Below are positions 1 through 8,252 of a DNA stretch of 64,000 nucleotides, one piece after another. A program made the translations under genes and the position numbers. The notes beneath the pieces are model-generated. The model worked only from the letters and a program-made list of their open reading frames with translations. It was not told where the DNA came from and did not search any database. The DNA comes from Deltaproteobacteria bacterium (GTDB taxonomy: Bacteria; Myxococcota_A; UBA9160; UBA4427). The first letter of the stretch is position 1; the number at the start of each line of letters is the position of its first letter. The stretch spans positions 1 through 64,000 of the forward strand of contig JAJDAN010000070.1 in NCBI GenBank assembly GCA_029261855.1, in the 5' to 3' direction.

Positions 1-278
1 CGGCCCACCGAGATGGGGGCGAGCTCTTCTTTCTCGCCGGCATGTGCCTGCTCGACGTCCTCGTCGCGCTGGCACTCTCGCGCGCGCAGACGGTCCGCGT
101 CTTCACGCAGTCGCCGCTGGTCCTCTTCGAGGGCCTCGACGCGCACCCGCTTGTTGACGACCTCGATCTCCGCATCGCGCAGGTGTTGCTTGAGGAGCAG
201 GCTTCGTTCTTCGAGTTGATCGAGGATGCCATGGGCATCCGATCGGACGAGTCGATTCACACGGTCGAAGAGCTTCAT
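1..278 (-). CDS. PspA/IM30-like protein, 3' end cut by the window edge
   Basis: Only the first 92 codons are inside the window; the gene runs off the left edge. The N-terminus (MKLFDRVNRLVRSDAHGILD...) has the PspA layout: a short amphipathic helix, then an alpha-helical, strongly charged coiled coil (LEERSLLLKQHLRDAEIEVV). PspA/IM30 proteins bind stressed inner membranes as oligomers; that role is inferred from family resemblance only. The ATG at 278-276 is chosen because AAAGGA lies 8 bases before it. A von Willebrand A protein gene on the same strand ends 65 bases upstream. It could instead be another coiled-coil protein. Confidence 0.6.
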   Translation of the reverse strand, partial: MKLFDRVNRLVRSDAHGILDQLEERSLLLKQHLRDAEIEVVNKRVRVEALEEDQRRLREDADRLRARECQRDEDVEQAHAGEKEELAPISVG

Positions 279-343
279 GGTTTCGGTCCTTTCCGGATCG
301 GCATTGGTCTCGTTTCGCCTCCGTCATACGGTCCATTCGCGTC

Positions 344-1816
344 CTACTTCTTCGCACCCTGCCGGCGGCCGTCCTGGCCCGAAGCGGAGAGCTTCTTCGA
401 GAGAGCGTTGCGGGCGGCAGGTGCCGCGGGCGCGTTGAAGGCGTCCTCCACGTCCCGGGCCAGCGCGTCGGCGTCGCGGTAGGCCTCGGTCTCGGCCGGC
501 ACGTAGCCGAGGCTCCGCAGGGGCGCTGCGTTCTTCTGCTTGAACGTCTCGATCTGCTCCTCGGCGTCCTTGTAGTCGCCCGCGCGCACGGACGCGGCGA
601 CCCGTTGCTTCAGCTGCGACAGCTTGTCCTCGGCGATGTTTCGAACCACCAGGCCCTCGTCGAGGGAGGCCGCGTAGATGTTCTCGTCCCGCACGCACGC
701 CATCCGGATCGCATCGTCGATGCTCACGACCCGAGGCGGCGACCCCGGAGCCTCTTCGGGAAGGCGGTAGCTCACACGAAACGCACCGAGCCCGACTTCG
801 CCCACGCGATCGGTCGGTGCACGCAGGCTCAGCCAGATGTGTCGTTCCTGCCCGGCGAACAAGGTGCCCGGGCGGAATCGCACGCTGCGACCGCTGCGTT
901 CCAACGGGTAGCCGGCGGCGTCGAGCAGCTCGACACCTGCTTCGAGATCGATCTCGACGGTCACCGCCGACGCGACGGTCTCACGCGCGGAGTCGAACTC
1001 GCCGGCGAAGACGTCCCCCAGATCGCGGCCGTCGCGCACGTAGTAGAAGTTGCCGGTACCCGCGTCGGCCAGAGCCGTCATCAACGCCTCGTCGAAACCT
1101 TCTCCCACGCCGACGGTGGACAGCACGTACTCGCCCTGCACGGCACGGCCGGCGCGAACGCGCAGCCCCTCGAAGGAATGGTCGCCTTCGTTGGCGTGGC
1201 CATCGGAAAGCAGGATCACCCGGGGCAGGCGGCCGGCAGCGCGCCCGCGCGCGATGGTCTCGACGGCGAGATCGATGCCACTGGCCATGTTGGTTCCGCC
1301 CGTCGCCCCGATGCTGTTCACCTGCGAGGCCCAGCGGGATCGGTTCGCGGCGGTGGCGTCCTGCAGAGGGATCGTGAGTCCGGCGCCCGACGCGTACGTG
1401 ACCAGCGCAAAGCGGTCCTGCGCCCCCAGTCGCGCGATCAGCTCGCGGACGGCGCTGCGCGCGTCCTCGAGCGGCTTGCCGGCCATCGAGCCCGACTGGT
1501 CGAGGACGACCACGAGGTCGGTCGCGACGCGAACCGGCTCAGTCGACGGCTGCTCGTCGGCCGACAGGACCAGCTCCATCCCGAAGGCGCCGTCACTTCC
1601 CGCAAGGACGGTCCCGCGATCGAGCTGCGCCCGGAAGTGCACCGGGCCCGCGGTGCCCGACTGGAAGGGGCGCCCGGGACCCGCCTCGGGCCGCGTCTTG
1701 GCGACCGCCCAGCCACCCGCGAGGGTGAAGAAGAGGAGTGCGGCGGCGACGAAGAAGCGTCGGCCGAGCAGCCGCGGGGTCGCCGTTTCATCGTCTCGAG
1801 TGCTTTGCTTGGACAT
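344..1816 (-). CDS. von Willebrand factor A (VWA) domain protein, membrane-anchored
   Basis: 490 residues. One hydrophobic segment near residues 20-38 (FFVAAALLFFTLAGGWAVA) acts as uncleaved anchor or signal. The VWA domain follows at about 98-275 with a complete metal-ion-dependent adhesion site: DQSGS at 106-110, Thr175 in GGTNMASG, and Asp205 in LLSDGHAN. A beta-rich region and a charged C-terminal helical tail follow, as in the YfbK-type VWA proteins. Such proteins bind a divalent cation and a protein ligand in the cell envelope; the partner here is unknown. The gene is divergent from the two-component pair at 1981 and precedes the PspA-like gene on the same strand, which hints at an envelope-stress function (inference). 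Confidence 0.85.
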   Translation of the reverse strand: MSKQSTRDDETATPRLLGRRFFVAAALLFFTLAGGWAVAKTRPEAGPGRPFQSGTAGPVHFRAQLDRGTVLAGSDGAFGMELVLSADEQPSTEPVRVATDLVVVLDQSGSMAGKPLEDARSAVRELIARLGAQDRFALVTYASGAGLTIPLQDATAANRSRWASQVNSIGATGGTNMASGIDLAVETIARGRAAGRLPRVILLSDGHANEGDHSFEGLRVRAGRAVQGEYVLSTVGVGEGFDEALMTALADAGTGNFYYVRDGRDLGDVFAGEFDSARETVASAVTVEIDLEAGVELLDAAGYPLERSGRSVRFRPGTLFAGQERHIWLSLRAPTDRVGEVGLGAFRVSYRLPEEAPGSPPRVVSIDDAIRMACVRDENIYAASLDEGLVVRNIAEDKLSQLKQRVAASVRAGDYKDAEEQIETFKQKNAAPLRSLGYVPAETEAYRDADALARDVEDAFNAPAAPAARNALSKKLSASGQDGRRQGAKK

Positions 1817-1918
1817 GGTGATCTCCGGAAGACGCCGGCCTGCGGGCTCATCCCGCTGCGGGTCGTGCTTGGGTCACCGTGTGTACGCCAGCCGTTGCCG
1901 GGGTTCCGTCAAAGCCTC

Positions 1919-1954
1919 GTAAACGGGTGAGGCGAGCGTTTACATTCGATTTAC
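1919..1954. promoter_or_regulatory. Repeated GTTTAC half-sites, candidate response-regulator operator
   Basis: GTAAAC at 1919-1924 is inverted relative to GTTTAC at 1938-1943, and TTTAC recurs at 1950-1954, exactly 11 bases after the copy at 1939-1943. Tandem half-sites with an 11-base period are the usual binding pattern of OmpR/PhoB-type regulators. The cluster lies in the gap between the divergent VWA gene and the response regulator gene, so it may serve autoregulation. Confidence 0.4.
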
Positions 1955-1980
1955 AGCAGCGCCCGGCCGAAGAAACTAGA

Positions 1981-2718
1981 ATGCGCGCCGTGTCCACCGA
2001 TTCGAAGATCGCGGTGCTCGTCGTCGAGGACGAGGAGCCGATCCGATCCGGTCTGTGCGACGTCCTCACCTTTCACGGATACGGGGCCGAGCCGGTCGGC
2101 CGCGGGGACGACGGCCTCGCCCGCGCGAGATCCGGAGACCACGCCCTCGTACTGCTCGACGTCATGCTGCCGGGGCTCGACGGCTTCGAGGTCTGCGAAA
2201 GCCTGCGCGCGGAGGGCTGCCAGGTCCCCGTCCTGATGCTCACCGCACGCGGCGCCGAGGAAGACGTGCTGCGCGGCTTCCGCTGCGGCGCCGACGACTA
2301 CGTGGTCAAACCCTTCTCGGTCGCAGAGCTGACCGCCCGGGTCGAGGCGCTGCTGCGGCGAAGCGGCGCGCTCGACCGCGAAGACCCCGCGTCCGCCGCC
2401 TTCGACTTCGGCGCGCTGCGGGTCGATCCCGGTTCGCTCTGCGCGCGCTCGGGAACGGGGGAGGACGCCCGGGCGGTGGATCTGACACCACGCGACGTCG
2501 AGGTCCTGCGCCTGCTCGCGCGGGAACGGGGACGTATCGTGAGCCGTCGCGCCCTGCTGGCCGAGGTGTGGGGCTATCCGAACCCGGACCGCGTCGAGAC
2601 GCGCAGCGTCGACATGCACATCGCGAAGCTTCGCAAGAAGCTTGGCGCCAGATCCGGAAGCGAGGCCGGCGACTGGATCGAGACCGTACGCGGCGCGGGT
2701 TACCGGCACCCGGCATGA
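1981..2718 (+). CDS. OmpR/PhoB-family response regulator
   Basis: 245 residues from the ATG at 1981; an in-frame GTG at 1879 would add 34 residues with no homology to the family. The receiver domain spans about 1-120, with the acidic pocket at Glu16-Asp17, phosphoacceptor Asp60 (LLDVMLPG), Thr88 and Lys110 (VVKPFS). A winged-helix DNA-binding domain follows at about 140-242, ending in SVDMHIAKLRKKLG and WIETVRGAGYR, which is typical. The stop overlaps the start of the kinase gene (ATGA), so the two are translationally coupled. It should control transcription in response to that kinase; targets are unknown. Confidence 0.95.
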   Translation: MRAVSTDSKIAVLVVEDEEPIRSGLCDVLTFHGYGAEPVGRGDDGLARARSGDHALVLLDVMLPGLDGFEVCESLRAEGCQVPVLMLTARGAEEDVLRGFRCGADDYVVKPFSVAELTARVEALLRRSGALDREDPASAAFDFGALRVDPGSLCARSGTGEDARAVDLTPRDVEVLRLLARERGRIVSRRALLAEVWGYPNPDRVETRSVDMHIAKLRKKLGARSGSEAGDWIETVRGAGYRHPA

Positions 2719-4874
2719 GACGAGTCACCCTCGTACTCCTGCTGCTGGCCCTCGGCCTCGCGATCCCGGTCAGCATCCTGGTCGTGCGGGCCCTCGAGAG
2801 CGCTGCGGTCGAGGAAGAGAACCGCCACCGACTGATCGCAGAACGGGCCTTCGACGAGATGGAGTCGACCCTTTCGCGCTTCCTGGCAGGAGAAGAGGCG
2901 CGACCCTTCGACGCCTATCGCTTCTACCCAAGCGGCGAGCCGCCGGACCGCTCGCCCCTGGCCGCGGCACCGTCCATGCCCTTCGTCGTCGGCTACTTCC
3001 AGATCGACCCCGACGGCAGCTTCCACACGCCGCGGGTCCCGCGGAACATCGATGTGGCCGTCGCCCGGGGCGACTTCGACCCCAGCTCGCCGACCGTGGA
3101 TCTCCCCGGCGTGCTCGAAGACGCCTGGCAACGAGCCGCGCGACTTCGCGACGACACCAAGCGCGCGAAGCTCGAGAAGGAGGCGCGCCCGGGAAAGGAG
3201 CAGCAGGGCCCCGCCGATCGGACCACGGCAGAAGACTCGTGGGGTCTCGCGGACCTCGAAACCGTCATGGCCGAAGTGTTGGTGGAAGCGGAAGCGACCC
3301 CCACCCTCGGCGAGGGCAAGAACAGCGCGCACGCGGGCGGCAGGCTCGCCGCAAAGGCAAAGGGCGCGCCGACGCCTTCGCCGGCCCGAAACAATCGCGA
3401 AGACGATGCCGAGGCCGATCTCGATGCCGATCTCGAAGAAAAGAAGGATCCAGACGGCTTCGACCTCTACCGCAGCTTCAACCTCGCGACCAAGCGACGT
3501 CAGGAGCAGCGACAGCAGAAGCTCGAGAGCGTGCCGCGGCGCGCACTCGCTCCGTCTGCACCCGCAGCCACGCCCTTGGCCTCAGCCTCGCCCGAAAGTG
3601 CGGCGCCCTTCGCTTCGCTGGCCCCGCCGACCCTGGCCCAGGCGAGCGAGCGAACCCGCGTCGACGGCTTCGCGTCCGACGCACCGGTACCGGCGCCCGA
3701 GGAACGCACCGTGCGCGTTGCCGTCGAGCCGATGAACGGACGCGCGGCGCCGGGCGAGCGACTCGTCTTGTACCGGACGGTCGTCGCCGACGCCCAGGGC
3801 TACCGGCAGGGATTGCTCGTCGATTGGGGAAAGCTCGGCGCCTGGCTCGACGAGCAGGTCATCGAACCGAGCGGCGTGCGGGGGGCGGGCGCCCGCACGA
3901 CCTTCTATTCCACCAACTCCACCAACTCGATTGGCGCCACACGCTCCACACCCTCCACCCCCGCAATGTCGGCCTCGGACTCCGCCTACGTCTACCACCA
4001 CCCGTTCGCCGAGCCCTTCGACGCCTTCGGCGTCCAGCTGCAGCTGCCCGTGCTGCCGGGGGGACGCGGAACCGGGACGATCCACGCGCTTGCGGCGCTG
4101 CTCGCAATCGTGGCGGTCGCCGGACTGCTCGCGGTCCACCGGATGGTTCGCGTCGTCGTCCAGTTCGCAGAACGACGCAGCCACTTCGCGGCATCCGTCT
4201 CCCACGAGCTGAAGACCCCGCTCACGTCGATCCGCATGTACGGCGAGATGTTGCGCGATGGGCTCGTACCGACGGACGCGAAGCGCGCCGAGTACTACCA
4301 CACGATCACCGACGAATCCGAGCGGCTCTCGCGACTGATCGACAACGTGCTGGACTTCTCGCGCCTCGAACGAGGAGAGTACGAGGTGCGGACCACGAGC
4401 GGCGATCTCGGCCCGGTGGTCGAGGAGGCGACCGAGAAGGTCGCGCCGTACGCGCGCCGGCAGGACTTCGCGGTTCGACTGGAGCGCGATCCCGAGCTGC
4501 CCGAGGTCGTCTTCGACCGCGACGCCGTCACCCAGATCATCTTCAACCTGGTCGACAACGCCCTCAAGTACGCTCGCGACGCAGACCCGCGCGAGATCGT
4601 CATCGGTCTACGCGGCGACGAAGACGAGCTCGTGCTGTCGGTGCGGGACTTCGGGCCGGGCATTCCCGCCGCGGACGTGCCGCGCATCTTCGAGGCCTTT
4701 TACCGGCGCGACGACCAAGAGACGCGGGCGACGCGTGGCTCGGGGATCGGCCTCGCCCTGGTTCGCCAGCTCGCCGGGTCCATGGGCGGGCGTGTGAGTG
4801 CCGACAACGCCCCGGGCGGGGGCCTCCGGGTCAGCGTGACGTTCCGCCCGGCTCGGGCTGCGGCCCGGGACTGA
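2715..4874 (+). CDS. Sensor histidine kinase with very long extracytoplasmic region
   Basis: 719 residues from the ATG overlapping the regulator stop. TM1 lies at about 5-26 and TM2 at about 455-475. The region between them (about 425 residues) is unusually long and of low complexity (rich in Ala, Pro, Glu, Lys; an S/T-rich run near 400-420). The cytoplasmic part is canonical: HisKA with phosphoacceptor His497 in SHELKTPL, then HATPase with N box NLVDNALKYA, G1 DFGPGIP, F box FEAFYRR and G2 GSGIGLALVRQLA. It presumably autophosphorylates and transfers to the regulator at 1981. Its 3' end overlaps the convergent LAB_N gene by 44 bases. Confidence 0.93.
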   Translation: MRRVTLVLLLLALGLAIPVSILVVRALESAAVEEENRHRLIAERAFDEMESTLSRFLAGEEARPFDAYRFYPSGEPPDRSPLAAAPSMPFVVGYFQIDPDGSFHTPRVPRNIDVAVARGDFDPSSPTVDLPGVLEDAWQRAARLRDDTKRAKLEKEARPGKEQQGPADRTTAEDSWGLADLETVMAEVLVEAEATPTLGEGKNSAHAGGRLAAKAKGAPTPSPARNNREDDAEADLDADLEEKKDPDGFDLYRSFNLATKRRQEQRQQKLESVPRRALAPSAPAATPLASASPESAAPFASLAPPTLAQASERTRVDGFASDAPVPAPEERTVRVAVEPMNGRAAPGERLVLYRTVVADAQGYRQGLLVDWGKLGAWLDEQVIEPSGVRGAGARTTFYSTNSTNSIGATRSTPSTPAMSASDSAYVYHHPFAEPFDAFGVQLQLPVLPGGRGTGTIHALAALLAIVAVAGLLAVHRMVRVVVQFAERRSHFAASVSHELKTPLTSIRMYGEMLRDGLVPTDAKRAEYYHTITDESERLSRLIDNVLDFSRLERGEYEVRTTSGDLGPVVEEATEKVAPYARRQDFAVRLERDPELPEVVFDRDAVTQIIFNLVDNALKYARDADPREIVIGLRGDEDELVLSVRDFGPGIPAADVPRIFEAFYRRDDQETRATRGSGIGLALVRQLAGSMGGRVSADNAPGGGLRVSVTFRPARAAARD

Positions 4875-5151
4875 GAAGCTCGCGCTCCTTCCTCTTCACC
4901 AGCGCGATGTTGCGAACGTAGACGAAGGCGTTCGGAAGATACGCGAGGGTGAAGACCGGGCTCTCGACGTGGATCGCGTAGACGAGCAACACGAGGGATC
5001 CGACGATGCTCAGGTGCCAGAACACCAGCGGCACGACGCTCTCCCCTGCCCGCTCGGATGCGATCCACTGCACCAGGAAGCGCGACGCGAAGGCGAGATT
5101 GCCGAGCAACCCGAAAACCAGCCAGTAGGGATCGTCACTCCAGTCGAGCAT
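4831..5151 (-). CDS. LAB_N (lipid A-disaccharide synthase N-terminal) domain membrane protein
   Basis: 106 residues with three membrane segments. The pattern WLVFGLLGNLAFASRFLVQW, SERAGESVVPLVFW and NAFVYVRNIAL matches the LAB_N family, which is found fused to LpxB in some bacteria and free-standing in others. Free-standing copies are often next to glycosyltransferases in envelope polysaccharide clusters; none is adjacent here. Biochemical role unknown. Convergent with and overlapping the kinase gene by 44 bases. Confidence 0.8.
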   Translation of the reverse strand: MLDWSDDPYWLVFGLLGNLAFASRFLVQWIASERAGESVVPLVFWHLSIVGSLVLLVYAIHVESPVFTLAYLPNAFVYVRNIALVKRKERELLSPGPQPEPGGTSR

Positions 5152-5172
5152 GCGGGCTCCTCTCTCGTCGTC

Positions 5173-6252
5173 TCACCGGGCCCCACGACCGCCGCCGCTG
5201 TCCAGATGAATCGCAGCATCCGCGGCCGCGCGGGGAAAGACCGGGTCCGGCAGGACCGCCTGCTCCCGCAGACAGGCCTCGGCCATCTTGATCGCGTGCT
5301 CCTCGAGGGAGCACGCCGCGCGGTACCGGATCTCGGCAGGGTCCGTCGCCAGACGCTCGACCTCCCGGTCCGGCGATGTTCCAGCAGCGGCGCCGGCGGA
5401 AACGGCGTGCAGTCCAAGCGCCGCCTGCAGGGCGTAACCCACCGCGCGTGTGCGCGTCGCGTCGTCCAGGTGATGGGCGAACAGTCGCAGCGCACTCGGC
5501 GCCGTCACGCAGTGCACGTAGGCGATGCGCGCAGTGGGATGGAGCAGGTAGCGCTGCGCGCTCTCCCGACAGATCTCGTGGATCGCCTGGGATGCCGCCG
5601 GTGTACTGGCCGGGTCGAAGGCTTCGATGCAGCGCGCAAAGTCGTCGTCCAGTACGCGGACCGCCTCAGAGAATAGACCGAAGCGGCGGCGCTCCGGCGG
5701 CACCAGGGTGACGGCCTCGAATGTCCTGGCGATGCTCTGTCCCGGCTGCGGCTTCGCGCCGGGTGTCCCCGGAAGCTCCTGGTAGCGCCCGGCCCAGTAG
5801 GCGAGCCCCAGGGCGAGCTCACGACGTCGCACCGGCGTGTCGCGAACCTCGATGGCGCGCACGGCGTGAGCGACCCGCAGCATCCCGTGAACGGACCCGG
5901 CGAACAGACCGGGCAGCAGTCGTGTGACTTCGGTAGCCAGCAGCTCGCGCCACGGCCGCGCCGCGAGCTCGCGGTCGTAGGTCGCGATCCAATCGGGAAG
6001 GCGCAGTGGGTCGCCCAGGGCGCCGACCCGGGCTTCGACGTCGAGCGGATCACCGGCCACCAGGGGCGGCATGCGCGGCACGTAGCTGTCCACGAAGCCC
6101 TCGATCAGCGCCGGATGCCCGAGCTGCTGCAGCGCCTCGACGGCCATGGGACCGTGATTCGCGAGCCCCTCCGCCCATTCGAGGCCGGTCTGCTGAAAGC
6201 GGGCGAGCGCGTGGTCGAGATCCGAGTCGAGGACTGTGCCGGGCTCCGTCAT
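5173..6252 (-). CDS. Questin oxidase-like (DUF4243) protein
   Basis: 359 residues, mostly alpha-helical. The N-terminal signature NHGPMAVEAL, the following GHPALIEGFVDSYVPRMP, and the later His-rich motif HCVTAPSALRLFAHHLDD are those of the questin oxidase/AflY family. Fungal members catalyse Baeyer-Villiger type ring cleavage of anthraquinones without a flavin; bacterial members are largely uncharacterised. There is no polyketide cluster nearby, so the substrate cannot be guessed. It sits 21 bases upstream of the LAB_N gene on the same strand and is divergent from the Mrp gene. Confidence 0.75.
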   Translation of the reverse strand: MTEPGTVLDSDLDHALARFQQTGLEWAEGLANHGPMAVEALQQLGHPALIEGFVDSYVPRMPPLVAGDPLDVEARVGALGDPLRLPDWIATYDRELAARPWRELLATEVTRLLPGLFAGSVHGMLRVAHAVRAIEVRDTPVRRRELALGLAYWAGRYQELPGTPGAKPQPGQSIARTFEAVTLVPPERRRFGLFSEAVRVLDDDFARCIEAFDPASTPAASQAIHEICRESAQRYLLHPTARIAYVHCVTAPSALRLFAHHLDDATRTRAVGYALQAALGLHAVSAGAAAGTSPDREVERLATDPAEIRYRAACSLEEHAIKMAEACLREQAVLPDPVFPRAAADAAIHLDSGGGRGAR

Positions 6253-6347
6253 CCACCCTCCGTTCTGGCATCCAACCTACGAGAAGGCCTGCGCTACAGT
6301 CGTAGCCCGCTTTCCCCGCATCAGCGAAACGAGACAGGAGCTCCACT

Positions 6348-7475
6348 ATGGCCGGCACCGCGACATCCGGCACCCCCGGCGCCGTCAGCGAAGGCCAGGT
6401 ACTCGACGCCCTCCGCCCCATCATCGATCCCGATTTCAACAAGAGCATCGTCGAGCTCGGCTTCGTCAAGAACGTGGCGATCGACGGTGGCCGAGTCGCC
6501 TTCGACATCGAGCTGACGACGCCTGCTTGCCCGGTCAAGGCCGAGTTCGAACGCGCCGCGCGCGAACGCGTGGAGGCGCTCGAGGGCGTGACCGAGGCGG
6601 CGGTCAACATGACGTCACAGACCCGCCCGAGCATTCCCCGGTCCGAATCCGCCGAAGCGGTGCTGCCGGGCGTCCGTCACACCATCGCCGTCGCGTCCGG
6701 CAAGGGCGGCGTCGGCAAGAGCACCACGGCCATCAACCTGGCCCTGGCCCTGCGGGCGAGTGGTGCCAAGGTCGGGCTGCTGGACGCCGACGTCTACGGA
6801 CCGTCGGTTCCCCTGCTGACCGGTGTCCACGAACGCCCGACCGCGCAGAACCGACGCATCTATCCCCTGGAGGCGTACGGGATCGAGCTCATGTCCATGG
6901 GCTTCTTCCTGACCGACGAGTCTCCCGTCATCTGGCGGGGACCGATGGTCCACGGCCTGATCAAGCAGTTCCTCACCGACGTCGAGTGGGGCGAGCTCGA
7001 CTACCTGGTGATCGACCTGCCTCCGGGCACGGGCGACGCGGCCCTGACCCTCACCCAGATGGCGCCCTTGTCCGGCGCGGTCATCGTCACGACCTCGAAC
7101 GAACTGTCCGTCGTCGACGCGCGCAAGGGGCTGCGCATGTTCGAGAAGGTCGAAGTCCCGGTGCTCGGTGTCGTCGAGAACATGTCGTACTTCACGCCCC
7201 CGGAGCTGCCGGACAAGAAGTACTACCTGTTCGGCCAGGGCGGCGGAAAGCGCATCGCCGACGAGCTCGGCGTCGACTTCCTCGGTGAGGTCCCCATCGA
7301 CCCGCGCGTGGTCGAGGGCGGCGACAAGGGGCGACCGATCCTGATCCACGCCCCGGATTCCGACGCCGCGCAGGCCTTCCGAGACCTGTCGGCGACAGTC
7401 GTCCGGAAGCTCGCCGTGCTTGCCGCCAAGACATCCATGGTCGCGGACGCGAACATCACCTGGGTGAAGAGCTAG
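6348..7475 (+). CDS. Mrp/ApbC-type P-loop ATPase with N-terminal MIP18 (DUF59) domain
   Basis: 375 residues; AGGAG 7 bases before the ATG at 6348. The MIP18/DUF59 domain covers about 13-90 (IIDPDFNKSIVELGFV). The deviant Walker A GKGGVGKST is at about 118-127, with Walker B VIDLPPGTGDA and the NTPase core to about 340. Family members carry or insert Fe-S clusters. The CxxC pair that usually follows ENMSYF is absent: the sequence reads ENMSYFTPPELPDKKYY. A direct Fe-S scaffold role is therefore uncertain, although such variants occur in other bacteria. Confidence 0.9.
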   Translation: MAGTATSGTPGAVSEGQVLDALRPIIDPDFNKSIVELGFVKNVAIDGGRVAFDIELTTPACPVKAEFERAARERVEALEGVTEAAVNMTSQTRPSIPRSESAEAVLPGVRHTIAVASGKGGVGKSTTAINLALALRASGAKVGLLDADVYGPSVPLLTGVHERPTAQNRRIYPLEAYGIELMSMGFFLTDESPVIWRGPMVHGLIKQFLTDVEWGELDYLVIDLPPGTGDAALTLTQMAPLSGAVIVTTSNELSVVDARKGLRMFEKVEVPVLGVVENMSYFTPPELPDKKYYLFGQGGGKRIADELGVDFLGEVPIDPRVVEGGDKGRPILIHAPDSDAAQAFRDLSATVVRKLAVLAAKTSMVADANITWVKS

Positions 7476-7529
7476 GCAGGACCTGCGGTTCCGGCCGCTA
7501 GCGGAGCCGGCGAGAGCCAGGACCCGCGG

Positions 7530-8252
7530 TCAGCCGTCGCTCTCTCCGTGGAGCAGGTGCCGGTACAGCACCGGTGCCGGGCCGACCGGCCCTCTCAGCG
7601 CCCTGCGCCGGTATTCGTCGTAGCTCAGCTCTTCGATCTCCCAGCCCGAGTCCGGCTGGAAGAAGGAGTCGGCGATGGCTGGATTGTGCAGCCAGTTCAG
7701 GTAGTCGACCTTGCCCGTCGTCGCCGAATCGCGGTCGTAGGTCTCGATCCGCAGGGGAATCGCGGGCTTGGTCTGGGACATCCAGATCGTTCGACGACCT
7801 CGGCCGTCGGTGATCCGGTACACGTCGACGGTCTGGCCGCTCGCCTGCTCCGTCCCCACGTGCTCCCCACCTTCGGCGAGCAGCTGGAGCAACTCGTTTC
7901 CGAAGGGCCGACTGCGCTTGCCGTCGAGCGCCTTCGCAGCGTCGCTGCGAGCGATGGAGACCGCCTGCCCGGACACCGCGTCGGCGACGATGTAGCGGTC
8001 AGGCGTGACGATGGTGACGATCTTGCGGCCAGCGAGCACCGCCTCCGACCGGAACAAGGGCCCCCGGGACCAGAAGTGGACCATCAGGAAGCTGCCGCGC
8101 TGGTCCTCGGCCACCGTCGCCGCGTACCAGCTCGCTTCCTTGCCGGCGGAAGGCGTGGGTCCGGGCTTGGCCTCGGCCCAGACGCGTTCCGTGGCGAGGC
8201 CAGCGGAAAGCAGGACACCCAGTACGACCGCGACGAGGAGGCGTCGGCTCAC
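7530..8252 (-). CDS. LolA-like outer-membrane lipoprotein-sorting family protein
   Basis: 240 residues with a signal peptide (LLVAVVLGVLLSAGLATERVWA, about 4-26). The mature part has the alternating beta pattern and the MWM-like strand motif (IWMSQTKPAIPLRIETYD) of the LolA/LolB-like fold used by periplasmic lipid or lipoprotein carriers. C-terminal WEIEELSYDEYRRR is typical of this subgroup of 'outer membrane lipoprotein-sorting protein'. Cargo unknown. Its start overlaps the stop of the pyrophosphatase-like gene upstream (4 bases), so the two form an operon. Confidence 0.75.
   Translation of the reverse strand: MSRRLLVAVVLGVLLSAGLATERVWAEAKPGPTPSAGKEASWYAATVAEDQRGSFLMVHFWSRGPLFRSEAVLAGRKIVTIVTPDRYIVADAVSGQAVSIARSDAAKALDGKRSRPFGNELLQLLAEGGEHVGTEQASGQTVDVYRITDGRGRRTIWMSQTKPAIPLRIETYDRDSATTGKVDYLNWLHNPAIADSFFQPDSGWEIEELSYDEYRRRALRGPVGPAPVLYRHLLHGESDG

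Noticed and set aside
605-1930. Plus-strand open frame of 441 codons
   Set aside because: Antisense to the VWA gene, which has a complete metal-binding site in its own frame.
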